A DNA stretch of 64,000 nucleotides, taken from contig NZ_FMTP01000004.1 in the NCBI RefSeq assembly GCF_900100155.1, positions 310,001-374,000 of the forward strand, written 5' to 3'. Position 1 is the first letter of the stretch. The number at the start of each line of letters is the position of its first letter. The notes beneath the pieces were generated by a model. The model made no database searches. It saw only the letters and a list, made by a program, of their open reading frames with translations, and was not told where the DNA came from. Made by a program: the position numbers and the translations under genes. Below are positions 17,493 to 28,602 of the stretch, piece by piece. Source of the stretch: Ancylobacter rudongensis. Its GTDB lineage: Bacteria > Pseudomonadota > Alphaproteobacteria > Rhizobiales > Xanthobacteraceae.

Positions 17493-17822
17493 TCAGGTCC
17501 GCTTGCGGCGGCCGGGTGACACCGACGCGGGTGCCGGTGCCTCGGTGATGGTGGATTCCGCGCTGACCTTCTTCGGCCGGGCCGCCTTCGGCTTCGCGGC
17601 GGCTACCGGCGCCGGCTCCGGCTCGGATGCCGTTTCGGGCGCGGCTTCCGATTCTGTCGCGGGGGTGGTGTCGGCAGCGGCCTCAGCCTCTGGCAGGCCG
17701 TCCTCCTCCATCACGATCGCGACGGCGCGGAACCAGTGCTCTCCGTCGCGGCCATGGGGATATCCCTCTTCTTCCCACAGTCGGTAGGCCCATTCACGGA
17801 TACGCGTCTCTCGCTCGTTCAT
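17493..17822 (-). CDS. DUF2934 domain protein with Ala/Pro/Glu-rich tail
   Basis: A 109-aa protein. The first 40 residues are the DUF2934 domain (TRIREWAYRLWEEEGYPHGR followed by DGEHWFRA), a short helical module of unknown function abundant in Rhizobiales. The remainder is a low-complexity Ala/Glu/Pro linker followed by a Lys/Arg-rich end, as often seen in this family. The ATG at 17822 is preferred; an upstream in-frame extension lacks homology. It lies between the pentitol operon and the ROK gene, same strand, and may be transcribed from its own promoter. Confidence 0.75.
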   Translation of the reverse strand: MNERETRIREWAYRLWEEEGYPHGRDGEHWFRAVAIVMEEDGLPEAEAAADTTPATESEAAPETASEPEPAPVAAAKPKAARPKKVSAESTITEAPAPASVSPGRRKRT

Positions 17823-17960
17823 GGCGGGTCCCCTGCAACAGATTGTCCAGCGTGAACCGTTCGGCACCGCGGCGCTACAGCCAAGGTGCCGCACTCCGAT
17901 GAAAAGCAGAAGACGGAAGACGACGTATGGACTCTTCGTCGCGGTGACGTGAAGCGGACC

Positions 17961-19565
17961 TTAGTCGCGCAGGCTGCGATAGGCGACCTGCAGCGCCTCG
18001 AACGCCTTGAAGCGGCGGGCGTGCCAGTCGCGCGTGCGCTCCGCCGGCGAGTAGACCACCTCGATTTGCGACATGGAGGCCATGGCGTCGGTGAAGCTGG
18101 CGTAGCGACCGGCGGCGACGGCGCCGAGAATCGCCGAGCCAAGCAGCACCGGCTCGGGGGCGGCGGTGGCGGCGACAGTCACCTGCGCCGCATCGGCCAG
18201 TACCTGGCGAACCAGCGCGCTCTGGCCGGCGCCGCCGGAGATGACGACCATCTGCGTGCGCGCGCCCTTGGCGGCCTGCGCATCAAGGATCTGGCGCAGC
18301 CCGTAGCCGATGCCCGCCAGGCCGGCCATGTACAGCCCGACCAGGCTGTCCAGCCCCTCATCCATGCCGAGCCCGGCGATGATGCCGCGCGCGAGATGGT
18401 CGGCGAAGGGCGCGCGGTTGCCGAGGAACTCCGGCACCACATGCAGCGTGCCGGCGAGCTCGGCGATGGCGGCCGCGCCGCCACCCGCCTCGGCACGCTG
18501 GGCCAGCCAGACATTGACGCTCTGCCCGGCGGCCCGTGCCAGCTCGGCGGCCTGTGGGGCGGCCGGATGCAGCCGCACCAGCCGGTCGATGGCGGCACCG
18601 GCGGCGGATTGCCCGCCCTCGTTCAGCCAGACATCCGGCACCATGGCGGAGAAATACGGTCCCCAGACGCCGGGCACGAAGGCCGGTTCGGCCGTGGTGA
18701 GCAGGGTGCAGGCGGAGGTGCCGAACACATAGGCCATGCGGCTGAGCACATCGCCGCTGCCGCCGCGCGCGCCGACCGTGCCGATGCCGCCGGCATGGGC
18801 GTCGATCAGCCCCGCCGCCACGGCGGTGCCCGGCGCGAGGCCGAGCTCGTTCGCCGTCTCATCGGTCAGCCCGGCGCCGAGCGGCGTGCCGGCGGCGACG
18901 ATCTCAGTGCCGATGCGCGCGAAGCCCTCATCGGCGAGGGTGCCGAGGCCGATCTTGCGGAAATAGTCCGCGTCCCAGCGCTGCTCATGCGCCAGATAGG
19001 TCCATTTGCAGGTGACGGTGCAGACCGACCGGGCAAGGCTGCCGGTCGCCTTCCAGGTGAGGAAATCGGCGAGGTCGAGGAACTGCCACGCGCCGGCGAA
19101 GGTGGCGGGAAGTTCCTCGCGCAGCCAGAGCAGCTTGGGCGTTTCCATCTCCGGCGAGATGGTGCCGCCGACATAGTCCAGCACCGGGCTGCCGAGCGCG
19201 TTGATGCGGTCGGCCTGGCCGGTGGCGCGGTGGTCCATCCACACGATGACGTTGCGGGCGGGGTCGCCATGCCGGCCGACGGGGAGGGGATGCCCGCCCT
19301 CGCCAAGCACGACCAGCGAGCAGGTGGCGTCGAAGCCGATGCCGGCAATCGCGCCTGGCGCGAGGCCGGCGGCCTCCCGCGCTTCCTTCACGCAGGCGCA
19401 GACGCAGGCCCAGATATCGTCGCTCGATTGCTCGACGATATCGCCCGCTTCCTTCCACATGCGGATGTCGCGCTTGGCGACGGCGAGCTGCCGTCCGTCC
19501 GCATCGAAGATGCCGGCGCGCACGCTGCCCGTGCCGACATCGATTCCCGCGAAGCATCCGCCCAT
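17961..19565 (-). CDS. FGGY-family pentulose kinase (D-ribulokinase type)
   Basis: A 534-aa FGGY kinase, the size of the family. Motifs: FAGIDVGTGSVRAGIFD (phosphate-binding, residues 5-21), GIGFDATCSLVVL (about 77-89), WMDHRA (about 108-113) and VVISGGAGQSALVRQVLAD near 455-473. The GFDATCS and MDHRA signatures are those of the D-ribulokinase/FGGY pentulose kinase subgroup rather than xylulokinase or glycerol kinase. It follows ribitol 2-dehydrogenase by 3 bases, so its substrate should be D-ribulose, giving D-ribulose 5-phosphate. It is the last gene of the ten-gene minus-strand operon. Confidence 0.85.
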   Translation of the reverse strand: MGGCFAGIDVGTGSVRAGIFDADGRQLAVAKRDIRMWKEAGDIVEQSSDDIWACVCACVKEAREAAGLAPGAIAGIGFDATCSLVVLGEGGHPLPVGRHGDPARNVIVWMDHRATGQADRINALGSPVLDYVGGTISPEMETPKLLWLREELPATFAGAWQFLDLADFLTWKATGSLARSVCTVTCKWTYLAHEQRWDADYFRKIGLGTLADEGFARIGTEIVAAGTPLGAGLTDETANELGLAPGTAVAAGLIDAHAGGIGTVGARGGSGDVLSRMAYVFGTSACTLLTTAEPAFVPGVWGPYFSAMVPDVWLNEGGQSAAGAAIDRLVRLHPAAPQAAELARAAGQSVNVWLAQRAEAGGGAAAIAELAGTLHVVPEFLGNRAPFADHLARGIIAGLGMDEGLDSLVGLYMAGLAGIGYGLRQILDAQAAKGARTQMVVISGGAGQSALVRQVLADAAQVTVAATAAPEPVLLGSAILGAVAAGRYASFTDAMASMSQIEVVYSPAERTRDWHARRFKAFEALQVAYRSLRD

Positions 19566-19568
19566 GGC

Positions 19569-20297
19569 CTAGAGGTCCGTTCCGTTCGGCACGATCACCA
19601 GATCGCGTATGGTCACATTACGCGGCCGCGTCAGCATGAAGATGACGCAGTCCGCCACTTCCTTTGCTTCCATCAGGGCGCCGGAGGCAAGTGCCTCGTC
19701 GAGCTTGGCCTGTGGCCAGTCCTTGATCAGGGCGGTGACGACGGGCCCGGGAAGAACGGCGCCGACGCGGATGCCGTGCTTGGCCACCTGCCGGCGGGTG
19801 GTGTGGACGAAGGCCTGAACGGCGAATTTCGAGGCGGTGTAGATCGGCTCCCACACCACCGGCACCACGCCGGCGATGGAGGAGGTGAACAGCACGTCGC
19901 CGGTTCCGCGCTCGACCATGTGCGGCAGAACCGCCTGCACGGTGCGGAAGGCCGCGTTGATGTTGAGGTTCAGCACCCGATCCCACACATCGGGATCGCC
20001 CTCCACCACGTCGCCGCCGATATAGGCGCCGGCATTGGCGTGGAAGATGTCGAGCTGCCCGCATTTTTCGAGAATCTGCGGCAGCATGGTGGCGACACTC
20101 GTGGGGTCGAGCAGATCGACCACGACCGGCACGGCCTTGGGGCCGAGCTCAGTGCACAGCGCGGCCAGCGTGTCGGCGGCGCGGTCGACCAGGGCGACGG
20201 TGGCGCCCTCAGCGAGCATGGCGCGGGCGCATTCGAGCCCGATGCCCGACGCCGCGCCTGTTATGGCGGCTACCTTGCCTTCAAGCCGGTTTGCCAT
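19569..20297 (-). CDS. rbtD: Ribitol 2-dehydrogenase (SDR family)
   Basis: A 242-aa classical short-chain dehydrogenase with [20 protein letters not shown] at the cofactor site, [10 protein letters not shown], and the catalytic Ser-Tyr-Lys set in [20 protein letters not shown]. Long stretches ([50 protein letters not shown]) are nearly identical to Klebsiella ribitol dehydrogenase as I remember it. It oxidises ribitol to D-ribulose with NAD+. The ATG at 20297 gives the family length. It is followed 3 bases later by the ribulokinase-type gene. Confidence 0.93.
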   Translation of the reverse strand: MANRLEGKVAAITGAASGIGLECARAMLAEGATVALVDRAADTLAALCTELGPKAVPVVVDLLDPTSVATMLPQILEKCGQLDIFHANAGAYIGGDVVEGDPDVWDRVLNLNINAAFRTVQAVLPHMVERGTGDVLFTSSIAGVVPVVWEPIYTASKFAVQAFVHTTRRQVAKHGIRVGAVLPGPVVTALIKDWPQAKLDEALASGALMEAKEVADCVIFMLTRPRNVTIRDLVIVPNGTDL

Positions 20298-20356
20298 GGG
20301 GGAACTCCGATGGGGTTGGTACACGCCCGATCGAACGGGCGGAAGAAGCTTGTGTG

Positions 20357-20381
20357 TCCCTCTCCCCGCCGGGGAGAGGGA
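20357..20381. repeat. REP-like perfect palindrome within the pentitol operon
   Basis: Arms tccctctcccc and ggggagaggga (11 bases each) around a three-base loop, in the 95-base gap between the xylitol-dehydrogenase-like gene and rbtD. CTCTCCCC/GGGGAGAG palindromes are frequent extragenic repeats in Rhizobiales; here it may tune expression inside the operon. Confidence 0.65.
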
Positions 20382-20392
20382 GAGGCGCCGCC

Positions 20393-21433
20393 TCAGCCCG
20401 GCATCACGATCTGCAGCTTCACATCGGTCGGCAGGCCCTTGGCGGCGCGGTCGAACGCCTCGATGCTGCGGGCGAAGTCGAAGGTCTCGGAGATCAGCGG
20501 CTTGAGGTCGACCTTGCCGGAGGCGATGAGGTTGACCGCGCGGTCGAAATTATTGGCGTAGCGGAACACGGTCTCGATCCGCGCTTCCTTGATGATCGCC
20601 GCCGCAACATCGAACTTCGTCGTCTCCACCGGCATGCCGATCAGCACCAGCGTGCCGCCGGGGCGGACGATATCGAACAGGCCCTCATAAGCGCGCGGCG
20701 AGCCGCTGGCCTCGAACACCACATCGGCGCCCCAGCCCTCGGTTTCCTCGGCGATCACCTCAGCCAGCGGGCGCTCGGTGATGTTGACCGGGTGGATGCC
20801 CGGATACTGGCCGGCAATGGCGAGCTTCGGCGCGGAGAGATCGGAGATGTAGACGCGCGAGCAGCCGCCAGCCAGCGCGGCGAGCGCGGTCATGATGCCG
20901 ATCGGGCCGCAGCCGATCACGACAGCCACATCGCCGGGGGTGATGCGGGCGCGGGTGGCCGCCTGCAGGCCGACGGCGAAGGGCTCGACCATGGCGCCCT
21001 CGGCGAAGGAGACGTTGCCGGGCAGCTTGTAGGTGAAGGCGGCGGGGTGGACGACCTCGGGGGTGAGCACGCCATGGATCGGCGGCGTCGCCCAGAAGCG
21101 CACATCCGGATCGACATTGTAGATGCCGAGCTTGGTGGCGCGCGAATTCATGTTCGGCACGCCCGGCTCCATGCAGACCCGGTCGCCGACCTTGAGATTC
21201 TTCACATTGGCGCCGACCGCCGTGACCACGCCCGCCGCCTCGTGGCCGAGCACCATGGGCTCGCGCACGATGAAGGAGCCGATGGCGCCGTGGGTGTAGT
21301 AATGCACGTCGCTGCCGCAGACGCCGACCGTGTGGATGGCGATCTTGACGTCGTCCGGGCCGACCTCAAGCGGGAGATCGATGTCGCGAAGGGAAAGCTC
21401 GCCCTTCTTTTCGAGAACCAGTGCCTGCACCAT
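20393..21433 (-). CDS. Zinc-dependent medium-chain dehydrogenase (xylitol dehydrogenase/D-xylulose reductase type)
   Basis: A 346-aa medium-chain alcohol dehydrogenase of the sorbitol/xylitol dehydrogenase branch. The catalytic zinc ligands are visible: Cys39 ([10 protein letters not shown]), His64-Glu65 (LGHEAAGVV) and the later glutamate in MVEPFAVGL. The Rossmann motif is [16 protein letters not shown] (about 170-185). The structural-zinc lobe around residues 100-115 keeps a single cysteine ([11 protein letters not shown]), so that second zinc is lost, as in some bacterial xylitol dehydrogenases. The expected reaction is xylitol to D-xylulose with NAD+. It broadens the operon from ribitol to other pentitols. 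Confidence 0.82.
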   Translation of the reverse strand: MVQALVLEKKGELSLRDIDLPLEVGPDDVKIAIHTVGVCGSDVHYYTHGAIGSFIVREPMVLGHEAAGVVTAVGANVKNLKVGDRVCMEPGVPNMNSRATKLGIYNVDPDVRFWATPPIHGVLTPEVVHPAAFTYKLPGNVSFAEGAMVEPFAVGLQAATRARITPGDVAVVIGCGPIGIMTALAALAGGCSRVYISDLSAPKLAIAGQYPGIHPVNITERPLAEVIAEETEGWGADVVFEASGSPRAYEGLFDIVRPGGTLVLIGMPVETTKFDVAAAIIKEARIETVFRYANNFDRAVNLIASGKVDLKPLISETFDFARSIEAFDRAAKGLPTDVKLQIVMPG

Positions 21434-21471
21434 GGGGCGTGTCCTGCTGGAGTGTGCCGTCGTCGGGGCGC

Positions 21472-22554
<1,083 letters not shown>

Positions 22555-22601
22555 CGTGCAGTCTCCAGATAGGCCGGCCGCGAGGGTCCGGCGGCCGTCC
22601 A

Positions 22602-23576
22602 TCAGTTCGTGAGCAGCGCGGCGGCGCAGCGTTCGTCCGTCACCAGTCGGTTCACATAGCCCGCGCGCAGGATCGCCCGCACGATCGGCACCTTGTAGAG
22701 GCCGCCCGAGGCGAGGATCGAATGGCGCACCGGGTTCAGCTCGTGCGGCGCCAGGGAGAGCACCCGCTCGTTCAGCGGGTGATCCACCGGGCGCCCGTCG
22801 GCATCGAGGAACATGCCGAGCAGGTCGCCCACCGCGCCGGCGGCCCGCAGGCTATCGAGGTTTTCCGAAACGGTCTGCGTCTGCACCAGCAGCGAGCGGG
22901 TCGTCATGTCGCCGCAGGAGAGCAGCGCCACGTCCACGGTGCGCGCGCGGCGCATGGTCTCGCTGATCCCATGATGGGAGAGCAGCATGGTGCGGCTCTC
23001 CGGGGTCGGGAAATAGAGCGGGGCGGCGAGGTAGTAGCATTCGGCCGAGATGGCGCGGGCATAGCCGGTGGCGACCTCAAAGGTGCTCGACCCCGAACCG
23101 CGGGTGAGCCCACCCATCACCGATGTGACCCAGCTCTCCGTCATCGGCCGGGCGGTGACGCGCTTGAGCCCGGCGGCGAGTGTCTTGCCCCAGCCGACGC
23201 CAAGGCCCATGCCGTTCTCCAGCAGCGTGTCGAGCAGGCCGCCGGCGGCCTCCCCGATCACGCGCTGCTGCTCGGCCTCATCGGGCAGCGCGGGGACAAC
23301 GCTGACATGCTCCAGACCGAACTTAGCCTTCAGCCGCTGCTCGGCCTCGATGCAGTCGGCCATGGGCATGCGGATGTCGATGAAGACCGATCCGTCCGAG
23401 CGCACCTGGCCGAGGATCTTGTTGGTGCGCAGCCGGGTAAGGCCGAGCTGGTCGGCAATCTCCTGCTGGGTCAGGCCGCCGATGAAATAGAGCCATGCGA
23501 CCCGCGCACGGATCTGCGCGGCTTCCATCTCCACCGTCGCCACCGGCCTGTTTCGCTCGCGCCCGCTGCCGTTCAT
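22602..23576 (-). CDS. SorC/DeoR-family regulator of the pentitol operon (EryD-like)
   Basis: A 324-aa regulator with an N-terminal HTH ([20 protein letters not shown] followed by [10 protein letters not shown], about residues 26-55) and a C-terminal sugar-phosphate-binding domain ([29 protein letters not shown]). The start at 23576 is chosen for its gaaggg site; 11 bases separate it from the preceding epimerase gene. It probably controls this operon in response to a pentulose phosphate, like EryD for erythritol. Its position inside the operon rather than at the front means it is autoregulated. Confidence 0.85.
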   Translation of the reverse strand: MNGSGRERNRPVATVEMEAAQIRARVAWLYFIGGLTQQEIADQLGLTRLRTNKILGQVRSDGSVFIDIRMPMADCIEAEQRLKAKFGLEHVSVVPALPDEAEQQRVIGEAAGGLLDTLLENGMGLGVGWGKTLAAGLKRVTARPMTESWVTSVMGGLTRGSGSSTFEVATGYARAISAECYYLAAPLYFPTPESRTMLLSHHGISETMRRARTVDVALLSCGDMTTRSLLVQTQTVSENLDSLRAAGAVGDLLGMFLDADGRPVDHPLNERVLSLAPHELNPVRHSILASGGLYKVPIVRAILRAGYVNRLVTDERCAAALLTN

Positions 23577-23587
23577 GTCGTCGCCCT

Positions 23588-24502
23588 TCAGGCCAGAGCC
23601 TGGCGCAGGCGCGCGCATGTCGTCTCAAGCGCGCCGAGGATCGACCGACTGTCCTGCTCAAAGGGATAGAACACTTCGAGGAAGACCGGGCATCCATCGA
23701 CGCCGGTCCGCCGCAACAGGGCGGCCGCGTCCACAGGATCGACCTTGCCCGGCACGGTGAAGTCCCAGTGGCGATCGAAGGCGAAGTCGGTCTGCTGGAT
23801 ATGGACGGCGGTGATGACGTCGGCGAGACCGCTGAACCACGGCTCCATGCCGCCATGGTCCTCGCCATAGAGCGGCGCGAAGGTTCCGTGCCCCCAATCG
23901 ACGCAGAGCCGCCACGGCACGGCGCTGCTGGCGGTGTCGTTCATCATCTGCCGCGCCTGGTCGATGCTCCATGGCCACTCCCGGCGCAGCGGCGTCGGCT
24001 CGACATAGAGTTCGGTGAGCCCCTCGGCGGCGGCGCGCTCGCCGAGCCGCTGCAGGCGAGTGATGAGTTCCGCGTAGTCGGCCGGATCAAGCGCGTCCGC
24101 CTCGCGTCCGTCGAGCGTGGCGGGAATGGCGCCGAGCGGCCCGCCGACGCGCGGAATGCCGGCCAGCGCGGCGAAGCGATAGGCGCGCCCGAGCCAGTAT
24201 TCGGCATAGTTGCGCACGGCCGGGTCGGGATGCAGCAGCTGGTTGAAGCTGTAATGGGCAAGGCCGATGAAGGCGCTGTGGATGGTGATGCCCGCCGCCT
24301 CCGCCGCGCGCCTTATGTCGGCGGCGTGGCGGTCGACGATGGCGTCCGGCCACATCGGATCGACGAGATCGAAGGAGAACTGCACCAGATCGAGCCCGAG
24401 CCGCTCGCGCACGACCCCCGTCCACAGCTCCGGCGTCACCCAGCGCTTGGTGCAGAAGCCGAGATTGATACCGAAGTCGATCGGCGCCGGGAACCCGTTC
24501 AC
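23588..24502 (-). CDS. TIM-barrel sugar-phosphate isomerase/epimerase (AP-endonuclease-2 fold)
   Basis: A 304-aa protein of the xylose-isomerase-like TIM barrel superfamily. Likely metal ligands are Glu in LYVEPTPLRREWPW, Asp-His in CVDWGHGTFAPLYG and Glu in PVFLEVFYPF. Such proteins in polyol operons include EryC, a D-erythrulose-1-phosphate 3-epimerase, and tagatose/psicose epimerases; the exact reaction here is not determined. Its ATG overlaps the stop of the upstream permease (ATGA). Confidence 0.75.
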   Translation of the reverse strand: MNGFPAPIDFGINLGFCTKRWVTPELWTGVVRERLGLDLVQFSFDLVDPMWPDAIVDRHAADIRRAAEAAGITIHSAFIGLAHYSFNQLLHPDPAVRNYAEYWLGRAYRFAALAGIPRVGGPLGAIPATLDGREADALDPADYAELITRLQRLGERAAAEGLTELYVEPTPLRREWPWSIDQARQMMNDTASSAVPWRLCVDWGHGTFAPLYGEDHGGMEPWFSGLADVITAVHIQQTDFAFDRHWDFTVPGKVDPVDAAALLRRTGVDGCPVFLEVFYPFEQDSRSILGALETTCARLRQALA

Positions 24503-25317
24503 TTGGTCGCTCCCATGGTCAGGCCGCGCACCATGTGGCGGGAGACGATGAGGGCGAAGATGGTGACGGGCAGCACGATGACGGTGCCGGTCGCCATGAT
24601 CTTGCCCCAGGGCAGCTCATAGCCGGACATGAAGCTGGTGGCGACGACCGGGGCGGTCTGCACGGCGCGGCGCGTCAGCACCAGCGCATAGAGCAGCTCG
24701 TTCCAGGAGAAGATGAAGGAGAAAATCGCCGACACGGCGATTCCTGGGGCACCGAGCGGCAGGTAGATCTTGCGGAAGATGGTGAACTGGTCGGCGCCGT
24801 CGAGCCGCGCTGCCTGTTCGAGATCGGCGGGGATCGACTTGAACTGGTCGGTGACGATCCACACCACGATGGGTAGCTGGAAGGTCAGATAGATCAGGAT
24901 CAGCACCAGATGGGTATCGAGCAGACCGACCTGAATCGCCAGCAGATAGACCGGAAGCGCCAGCACGATAGGGCTGATCATGCGGTTGGAGATGAACCAG
25001 AACCACAGGTCGGACTTGCCGCGGAACTCGTAGCGGGCCAGCGCGAAGGCCGCGGGCGTGCCCAGGATCACGGCGAGCAGGGTCGAGCAGGTGGCGACGA
25101 TCAGCGAGTTGATGATCGCCCCGCTGACCTTGGTGTCAGCGAAGATCTCGGCATAGTTCTGCAACGTCGGGGTGAAGAACCACACCGGCGGCGAGGACAG
25201 GATATCGGCCTGGGTCTTGAAGCTGGCCGATACCATCCAGAAGAACGGGAACAGCGTGAAGATGACGACGGCGGTCAGGCCGAGGGCGTGAAGGAGCTTG
25301 CCGGACGAGATACGCAT
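24499..25317 (-). CDS. Pentitol ABC transporter permease (MalG-like)
   Basis: A 272-aa permease with six hydrophobic segments, the first at about residues 10-30 (ALGLTAVVIFTLFPFFWMV). The EAA loop appears as EQAARLDGADQFTIFRKI (about 166-183) and the C-terminus is RHMVRGLTMGATK, typical of MalG-type polyol permeases. It abuts the other permease (shared base at 25317) and overlaps the epimerase gene start, so the group is tightly coupled. Confidence 0.86.
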   Translation of the reverse strand: MRISSGKLLHALGLTAVVIFTLFPFFWMVSASFKTQADILSSPPVWFFTPTLQNYAEIFADTKVSGAIINSLIVATCSTLLAVILGTPAAFALARYEFRGKSDLWFWFISNRMISPIVLALPVYLLAIQVGLLDTHLVLILIYLTFQLPIVVWIVTDQFKSIPADLEQAARLDGADQFTIFRKIYLPLGAPGIAVSAIFSFIFSWNELLYALVLTRRAVQTAPVVATSFMSGYELPWGKIMATGTVIVLPVTIFALIVSRHMVRGLTMGATK

Positions 25318-26234
25318 CAGTGAACCTCGCGGTACAGCAGGCGGATATACAGCCGGCTGATGATTATGGTCAGGATCAGCAAGAGGATCGCCTGCGCCGA
25401 GGCGGTGCCGAGATCGAAGATGCGGAAGCCGACGCGCTGGATGTAGATCGAGATCAGATCAGTGGCCGAGCCCGGACCGCCGCGCGTCATCACGAACACC
25501 ATGTCGAACAGCTTCAGCACGTCGGCCGAGCGCAGGATCATCACGGCGGTGAGGCCGGGCAGCAGATAGGGCAGCTGCACATGGCGCAGCAGAGCGAGCT
25601 TGGACGACGTTTCCAGCCGCGCCGCTTCCTCGATTTCGCCCGGCACCATCGACAGCCCGGCGAGAAAGATCAGCGCGCAGAAGGGCGTCCACTGCCACAC
25701 ATCCATGATGACGATGGCGGCGAAGGCGCCGTCCTGGGTGGACAGCCAGTCGATGGGGCCGAGGCCGAACACGCTGAGTGCCTGGTTAGCGACGCCGAAA
25801 TCTCTGTTGAAAATCAGGCGGCCGACAAGGCCGACGACGGCATAGGTGGTGGCCAGTGGGACGACCAGTGTGACCCGTGCGAGCGATTTGAGCAGGCCCA
25901 TCCCGGGCTTGTGCAGCAGCAGCGCGATGGCGAGGCCGAGCACCACCTGGATCGGCAGCACGGCGACGTAGAACTTCGCGGTGAGGAACAGCGAGGACCA
26001 GAAGGTGCTGTCGGTCAGCACATGCACGTAGTTCTCGAAGCCGACGAACGGAAAGCCCTCGCGCGGGCGGGTGATGTTGTAGCGGCGGAACGAGGTGACC
26101 AGCGCGAAGATGGTCGGGTAGATGCCGATCAGCAGCAGCGTCAGAACGGCCGGCGCCAGGAACAGCGCCGGCGTCCAGCGGCCATAGCCCCGGTTGGGCT
26201 TGCGTCGTGCGGCGGATGTCGCGGCCTGGCTCAT
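25317..26234 (-). CDS. Pentitol ABC transporter permease (MalF-like)
   Basis: A 305-aa permease with six predicted helices, first helix near residues 20-42 (ALFLAPAVLTLLLIGIYPTI). The EAA loop is EEAARLETSSKLALLRHV (about 217-234) and MTRGGPGSATDLISIYI is the conserved periplasmic segment. The ATG at 26234 with agggaagacgcc is preferred; a GTG at 26291 overlapping the SIS gene stop (GTGA) is an alternative that would add 19 residues. Confidence 0.85.
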   Translation of the reverse strand: MSQAATSAARRKPNRGYGRWTPALFLAPAVLTLLLIGIYPTIFALVTSFRRYNITRPREGFPFVGFENYVHVLTDSTFWSSLFLTAKFYVAVLPIQVVLGLAIALLLHKPGMGLLKSLARVTLVVPLATTYAVVGLVGRLIFNRDFGVANQALSVFGLGPIDWLSTQDGAFAAIVIMDVWQWTPFCALIFLAGLSMVPGEIEEAARLETSSKLALLRHVQLPYLLPGLTAVMILRSADVLKLFDMVFVMTRGGPGSATDLISIYIQRVGFRIFDLGTASAQAILLLILTIIISRLYIRLLYREVH

Positions 26235-26287
26235 GGCGTCTTCCCTGTCGCGTCTTGCTGGGGCGGTGTCCGGAAAAACCTCTCCGG

Positions 26288-26842
26288 TCACTCCAGATTC
26301 GTATGATTGGCGCGCATCTGCGCCGGCGTCACGCCCAGCCGCTCGCGCAGGCCGAGGATCATTATCTCGAACAGCACATAGAGTGCGCCCTCATAGAGTG
26401 AGCCCATCGGCAGCACGGAGGTCGCGGCGGCGCCCTGGTCGCGGGCCATGGTCTGCGCCGGCACGGTGAGCACGCGGTCGGCGCGGGCGGCGGCGCTGCC
26501 TTCCGGCTCGGCGGTGACGAGCAGCGTGCGGGCGCCGGCGGCACGCGCCTCGCCCATCAGCGCGGAAACGGTGGAGAAGTCGCCCGGTCCGGCGGAGACG
26601 ACCAGCAGGTCGCCCGGCCCGACCGGCGGCGTGGTCATGTCGCCCACCACGGCCGCCTTGCAGCCGAGATGGTAGAGGCGCATCGCGAGGCCCTTGATCT
26701 GCAGACCCTCGCGGCCAACGCCATAGAGGGCGATACGGCCAGCGCCGGCCAGCTCGGCGATGGCGCCGTCCAGCTCGTCGTCGCGCACCTTGTCGAGGCA
26801 GGCGCGGATCTCGTCCAGCGCCCGGCTGTGCAGAGTGGTCAT
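26288..26842 (-). CDS. SIS-domain sugar isomerase (6-phospho-3-hexuloisomerase-like)
   Basis: A 184-aa single SIS domain. The pattern IALYGVGREGLQIKGLAMRL then YHLGCKAAVVGDMTTPPVGP resembles HxlB (6-phospho-3-hexuloisomerase) in length and order, with the phosphate-binding serine in VVSAGPGDFSTV. No HxlA partner is present, so formaldehyde fixation is unlikely. In this operon it may interconvert a phosphorylated ketose/aldose or act as a sugar-phosphate sensor. The ATG at 26842 is chosen; a TTG upstream at 26869 is possible. Confidence 0.75.
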   Translation of the reverse strand: MTTLHSRALDEIRACLDKVRDDELDGAIAELAGAGRIALYGVGREGLQIKGLAMRLYHLGCKAAVVGDMTTPPVGPGDLLVVSAGPGDFSTVSALMGEARAAGARTLLVTAEPEGSAAARADRVLTVPAQTMARDQGAAATSVLPMGSLYEGALYVLFEIMILGLRERLGVTPAQMRANHTNLE

Positions 26843-26876
26843 GTCATTGGGTCCCGGGACAGTTCGCAATGAAAAT

Positions 26877-26950
26877 GGGCGGATGCCGCTTCGCGGGTTG
26901 CAGCATCCGCCCGGAGGCCGGCGGCGCGGGAGAGAGGCCCCGCCGCCGGC
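26877..26950 (-). terminator. Two tandem perfect hairpins after the pentitol binding-protein gene
   Basis: Hairpin A: cgccgccggc/gccggcggcg arms at 26941-26950 and 26917-26926. Hairpin B: gcatccgccc/gggcggatgc arms at 26903-26912 and 26877-26886. Both have 10 perfect pairs and no U-tract. They separate the binding-protein gene from the rest of the operon and probably set its higher expression. Confidence 0.6.
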
Positions 26951-26956
26951 TTCAAC

Positions 26957-28306
26957 TCACTGAAGGAGCTTCTTCTTGCCGTCGTAATAGCCTTCCTTGC
27001 CGAGGATGGCTTCCATGCGGGTGCCGATCTCCTTGGACCCGCCTTCGACGGTGACTTCACCCAGCATCATCTTGGAACCCCACTCGGCGACGATCTCGGA
27101 GATCGCCGGCCAGGCCGGGAAGCGCGGGCGATACTCGGGAACGCCAGCCTGCCAGGAAGCGACCATCGGCTCGACGAACTTGTACTTCGCCTTGATCTCC
27201 GGGTCGTTGTAGACGGCCATGCGGCCCGAGACGCCACCGGCCTCGACATAGGCCTTGGCGATGTCTTCCGACGTCGCCCACTGGATGAACAGCCAGGTGG
27301 CCTTCTGCTGCTCGGGGGTCGCCTGCGCGGCGACGGCGAGCGAGAAGCCGCCCAGCGCGGGCAGGCGGCCGGCGGGACCGGCGGGCTCCGGCGCCACGGC
27401 GAGGCAGTCGCCGAGCTTGGAGGTCGCGGGGTCGGCGAGGGTGGAATAGAAGGCCGACCATTCGGTGATCATCGCCACCTGGCCCTGGGCCAGCGCGTTG
27501 ACCGATTCCGCGTGGTCGAAGGAGACGACGCCGGGCGGCTGGTACTTCATCAGGTCCTGACGGAACTGCAGACCGGCCTGGCTCTCCTTGCTGAGCAGGT
27601 TCGACTTGAACTCCTTGTTCAGCAGCGAGCCGCCGAAGGGCCAGAGGAAGCGCATGAAGCTGTCGGCCGACTGGGTCTCGCCGCGGCGCGACTGCAGGGC
27701 GTAGGCGAACTCGTTCTTGGAAGCGTCGGTGAGCTTGGGACCGTAGACGGTCATCACCTCTTCCCAGGTCGCCGGCGGCTTGTCGAAGCCCGCTTCCTTG
27801 AGCTTGCAGGAGTTGTAGAACAGCAGGCCGGAATAATTGTCGAAGGGCAGGCCGTAGACCGTGCCGCCCCAGGAGCCGAACGCTTCCAGCAGCAGCGGGA
27901 AGAAGCCGTCGAGCTTGAGGTTGGGATCGGTGATCGCCCTGTCCTTGGCGAGTTCGTCCACCGGCACCAGCCAGCCATTCTCGGCGAACTCGCCGATCCA
28001 CACCAGATCGACCAGCGCCATGGTAAGGTCGCCCTGCGAGGTGAAGTTCAGCACTTCCTTCTCGCGCGCGTTCTCATAGGGAACGATCTCGTAATTGACC
28101 TTGATGCCGGTCTTCTTCTCGAATTCGGGCAGCAGCTTGATGATGGCGCGGTAGCCCGGACGGTCGAGGAAGATGCCGTTGACTTCAGTGCCCTTGAGGG
28201 GCTTGGCCGCCTCTTCGAGCCAGTCGGCCATTGCCGCCACCGGCATGGCCGCCGTTGCCGCCGCGAGGGCGACGACGCTGGCGCAGATTTTCAATGCACG
28301 CTTCAT
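26957..28306 (-). CDS. Pentitol ABC transporter substrate-binding protein
   Basis: A 449-aa family-1 solute-binding protein. The N-terminal signal peptide runs to about residue 27 ([21 protein letters not shown] then DWLEE). The body shows [14 protein letters not shown] and the C-terminal [20 protein letters not shown] strong aggaggaaacc site precedes the ATG. It is the first gene of the ten-gene operon, so the main promoter lies in the 296-base gap toward the divergent phosphatase gene. Ribitol, xylitol or arabitol are the likely ligands given the enzymes downstream. Confidence 0.88.
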   Translation of the reverse strand: MKRALKICASVVALAAATAAMPVAAMADWLEEAAKPLKGTEVNGIFLDRPGYRAIIKLLPEFEKKTGIKVNYEIVPYENAREKEVLNFTSQGDLTMALVDLVWIGEFAENGWLVPVDELAKDRAITDPNLKLDGFFPLLLEAFGSWGGTVYGLPFDNYSGLLFYNSCKLKEAGFDKPPATWEEVMTVYGPKLTDASKNEFAYALQSRRGETQSADSFMRFLWPFGGSLLNKEFKSNLLSKESQAGLQFRQDLMKYQPPGVVSFDHAESVNALAQGQVAMITEWSAFYSTLADPATSKLGDCLAVAPEPAGPAGRLPALGGFSLAVAAQATPEQQKATWLFIQWATSEDIAKAYVEAGGVSGRMAVYNDPEIKAKYKFVEPMVASWQAGVPEYRPRFPAWPAISEIVAEWGSKMMLGEVTVEGGSKEIGTRMEAILGKEGYYDGKKKLLQ

Positions 28307-28602
28307 GGTTTCCTCCTGAAATGGCGCAGCGCCACGGTTCGGGCGAGGCCGACATGCGGACGGTTGAACCGTCTCTCATCCTTGGCGGGGGCGTGGAGCC
28401 GTCGCCGGCGCCGCTTCCTTCCGCAGTTCCGCCGGACGTGCCGGCCTCAACCCTGTGCCGGCGCTTTTCGAGAAGCCCGGCCGCGACAACAGTGCCGTTG
28501 TCGACGGGAAACCGATACATTTGTAATCTGAAATATGCAATAGCATCAGAGGCGGATATGGTGGCCGATGCGTGGCAGTCAACAAGCGTGGAGACGGGCA
28601 GG

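Noticed and set aside
17886-20561. Very long plus-strand open frame (891 codons) opposite the ribulokinase and ribitol dehydrogenase genes
   Set aside because: Gly/Ala/Arg/His-rich composition without domains, exactly antisense to well-recognised genes; a shadow typical of G+C-rich DNA.
28231-28602. N-terminal extension of the IMPase-family gene by about 120 residues
   Set aside because: It overlaps the divergent SBP gene and carries no conserved sequence; the family length fits a start near 28603.
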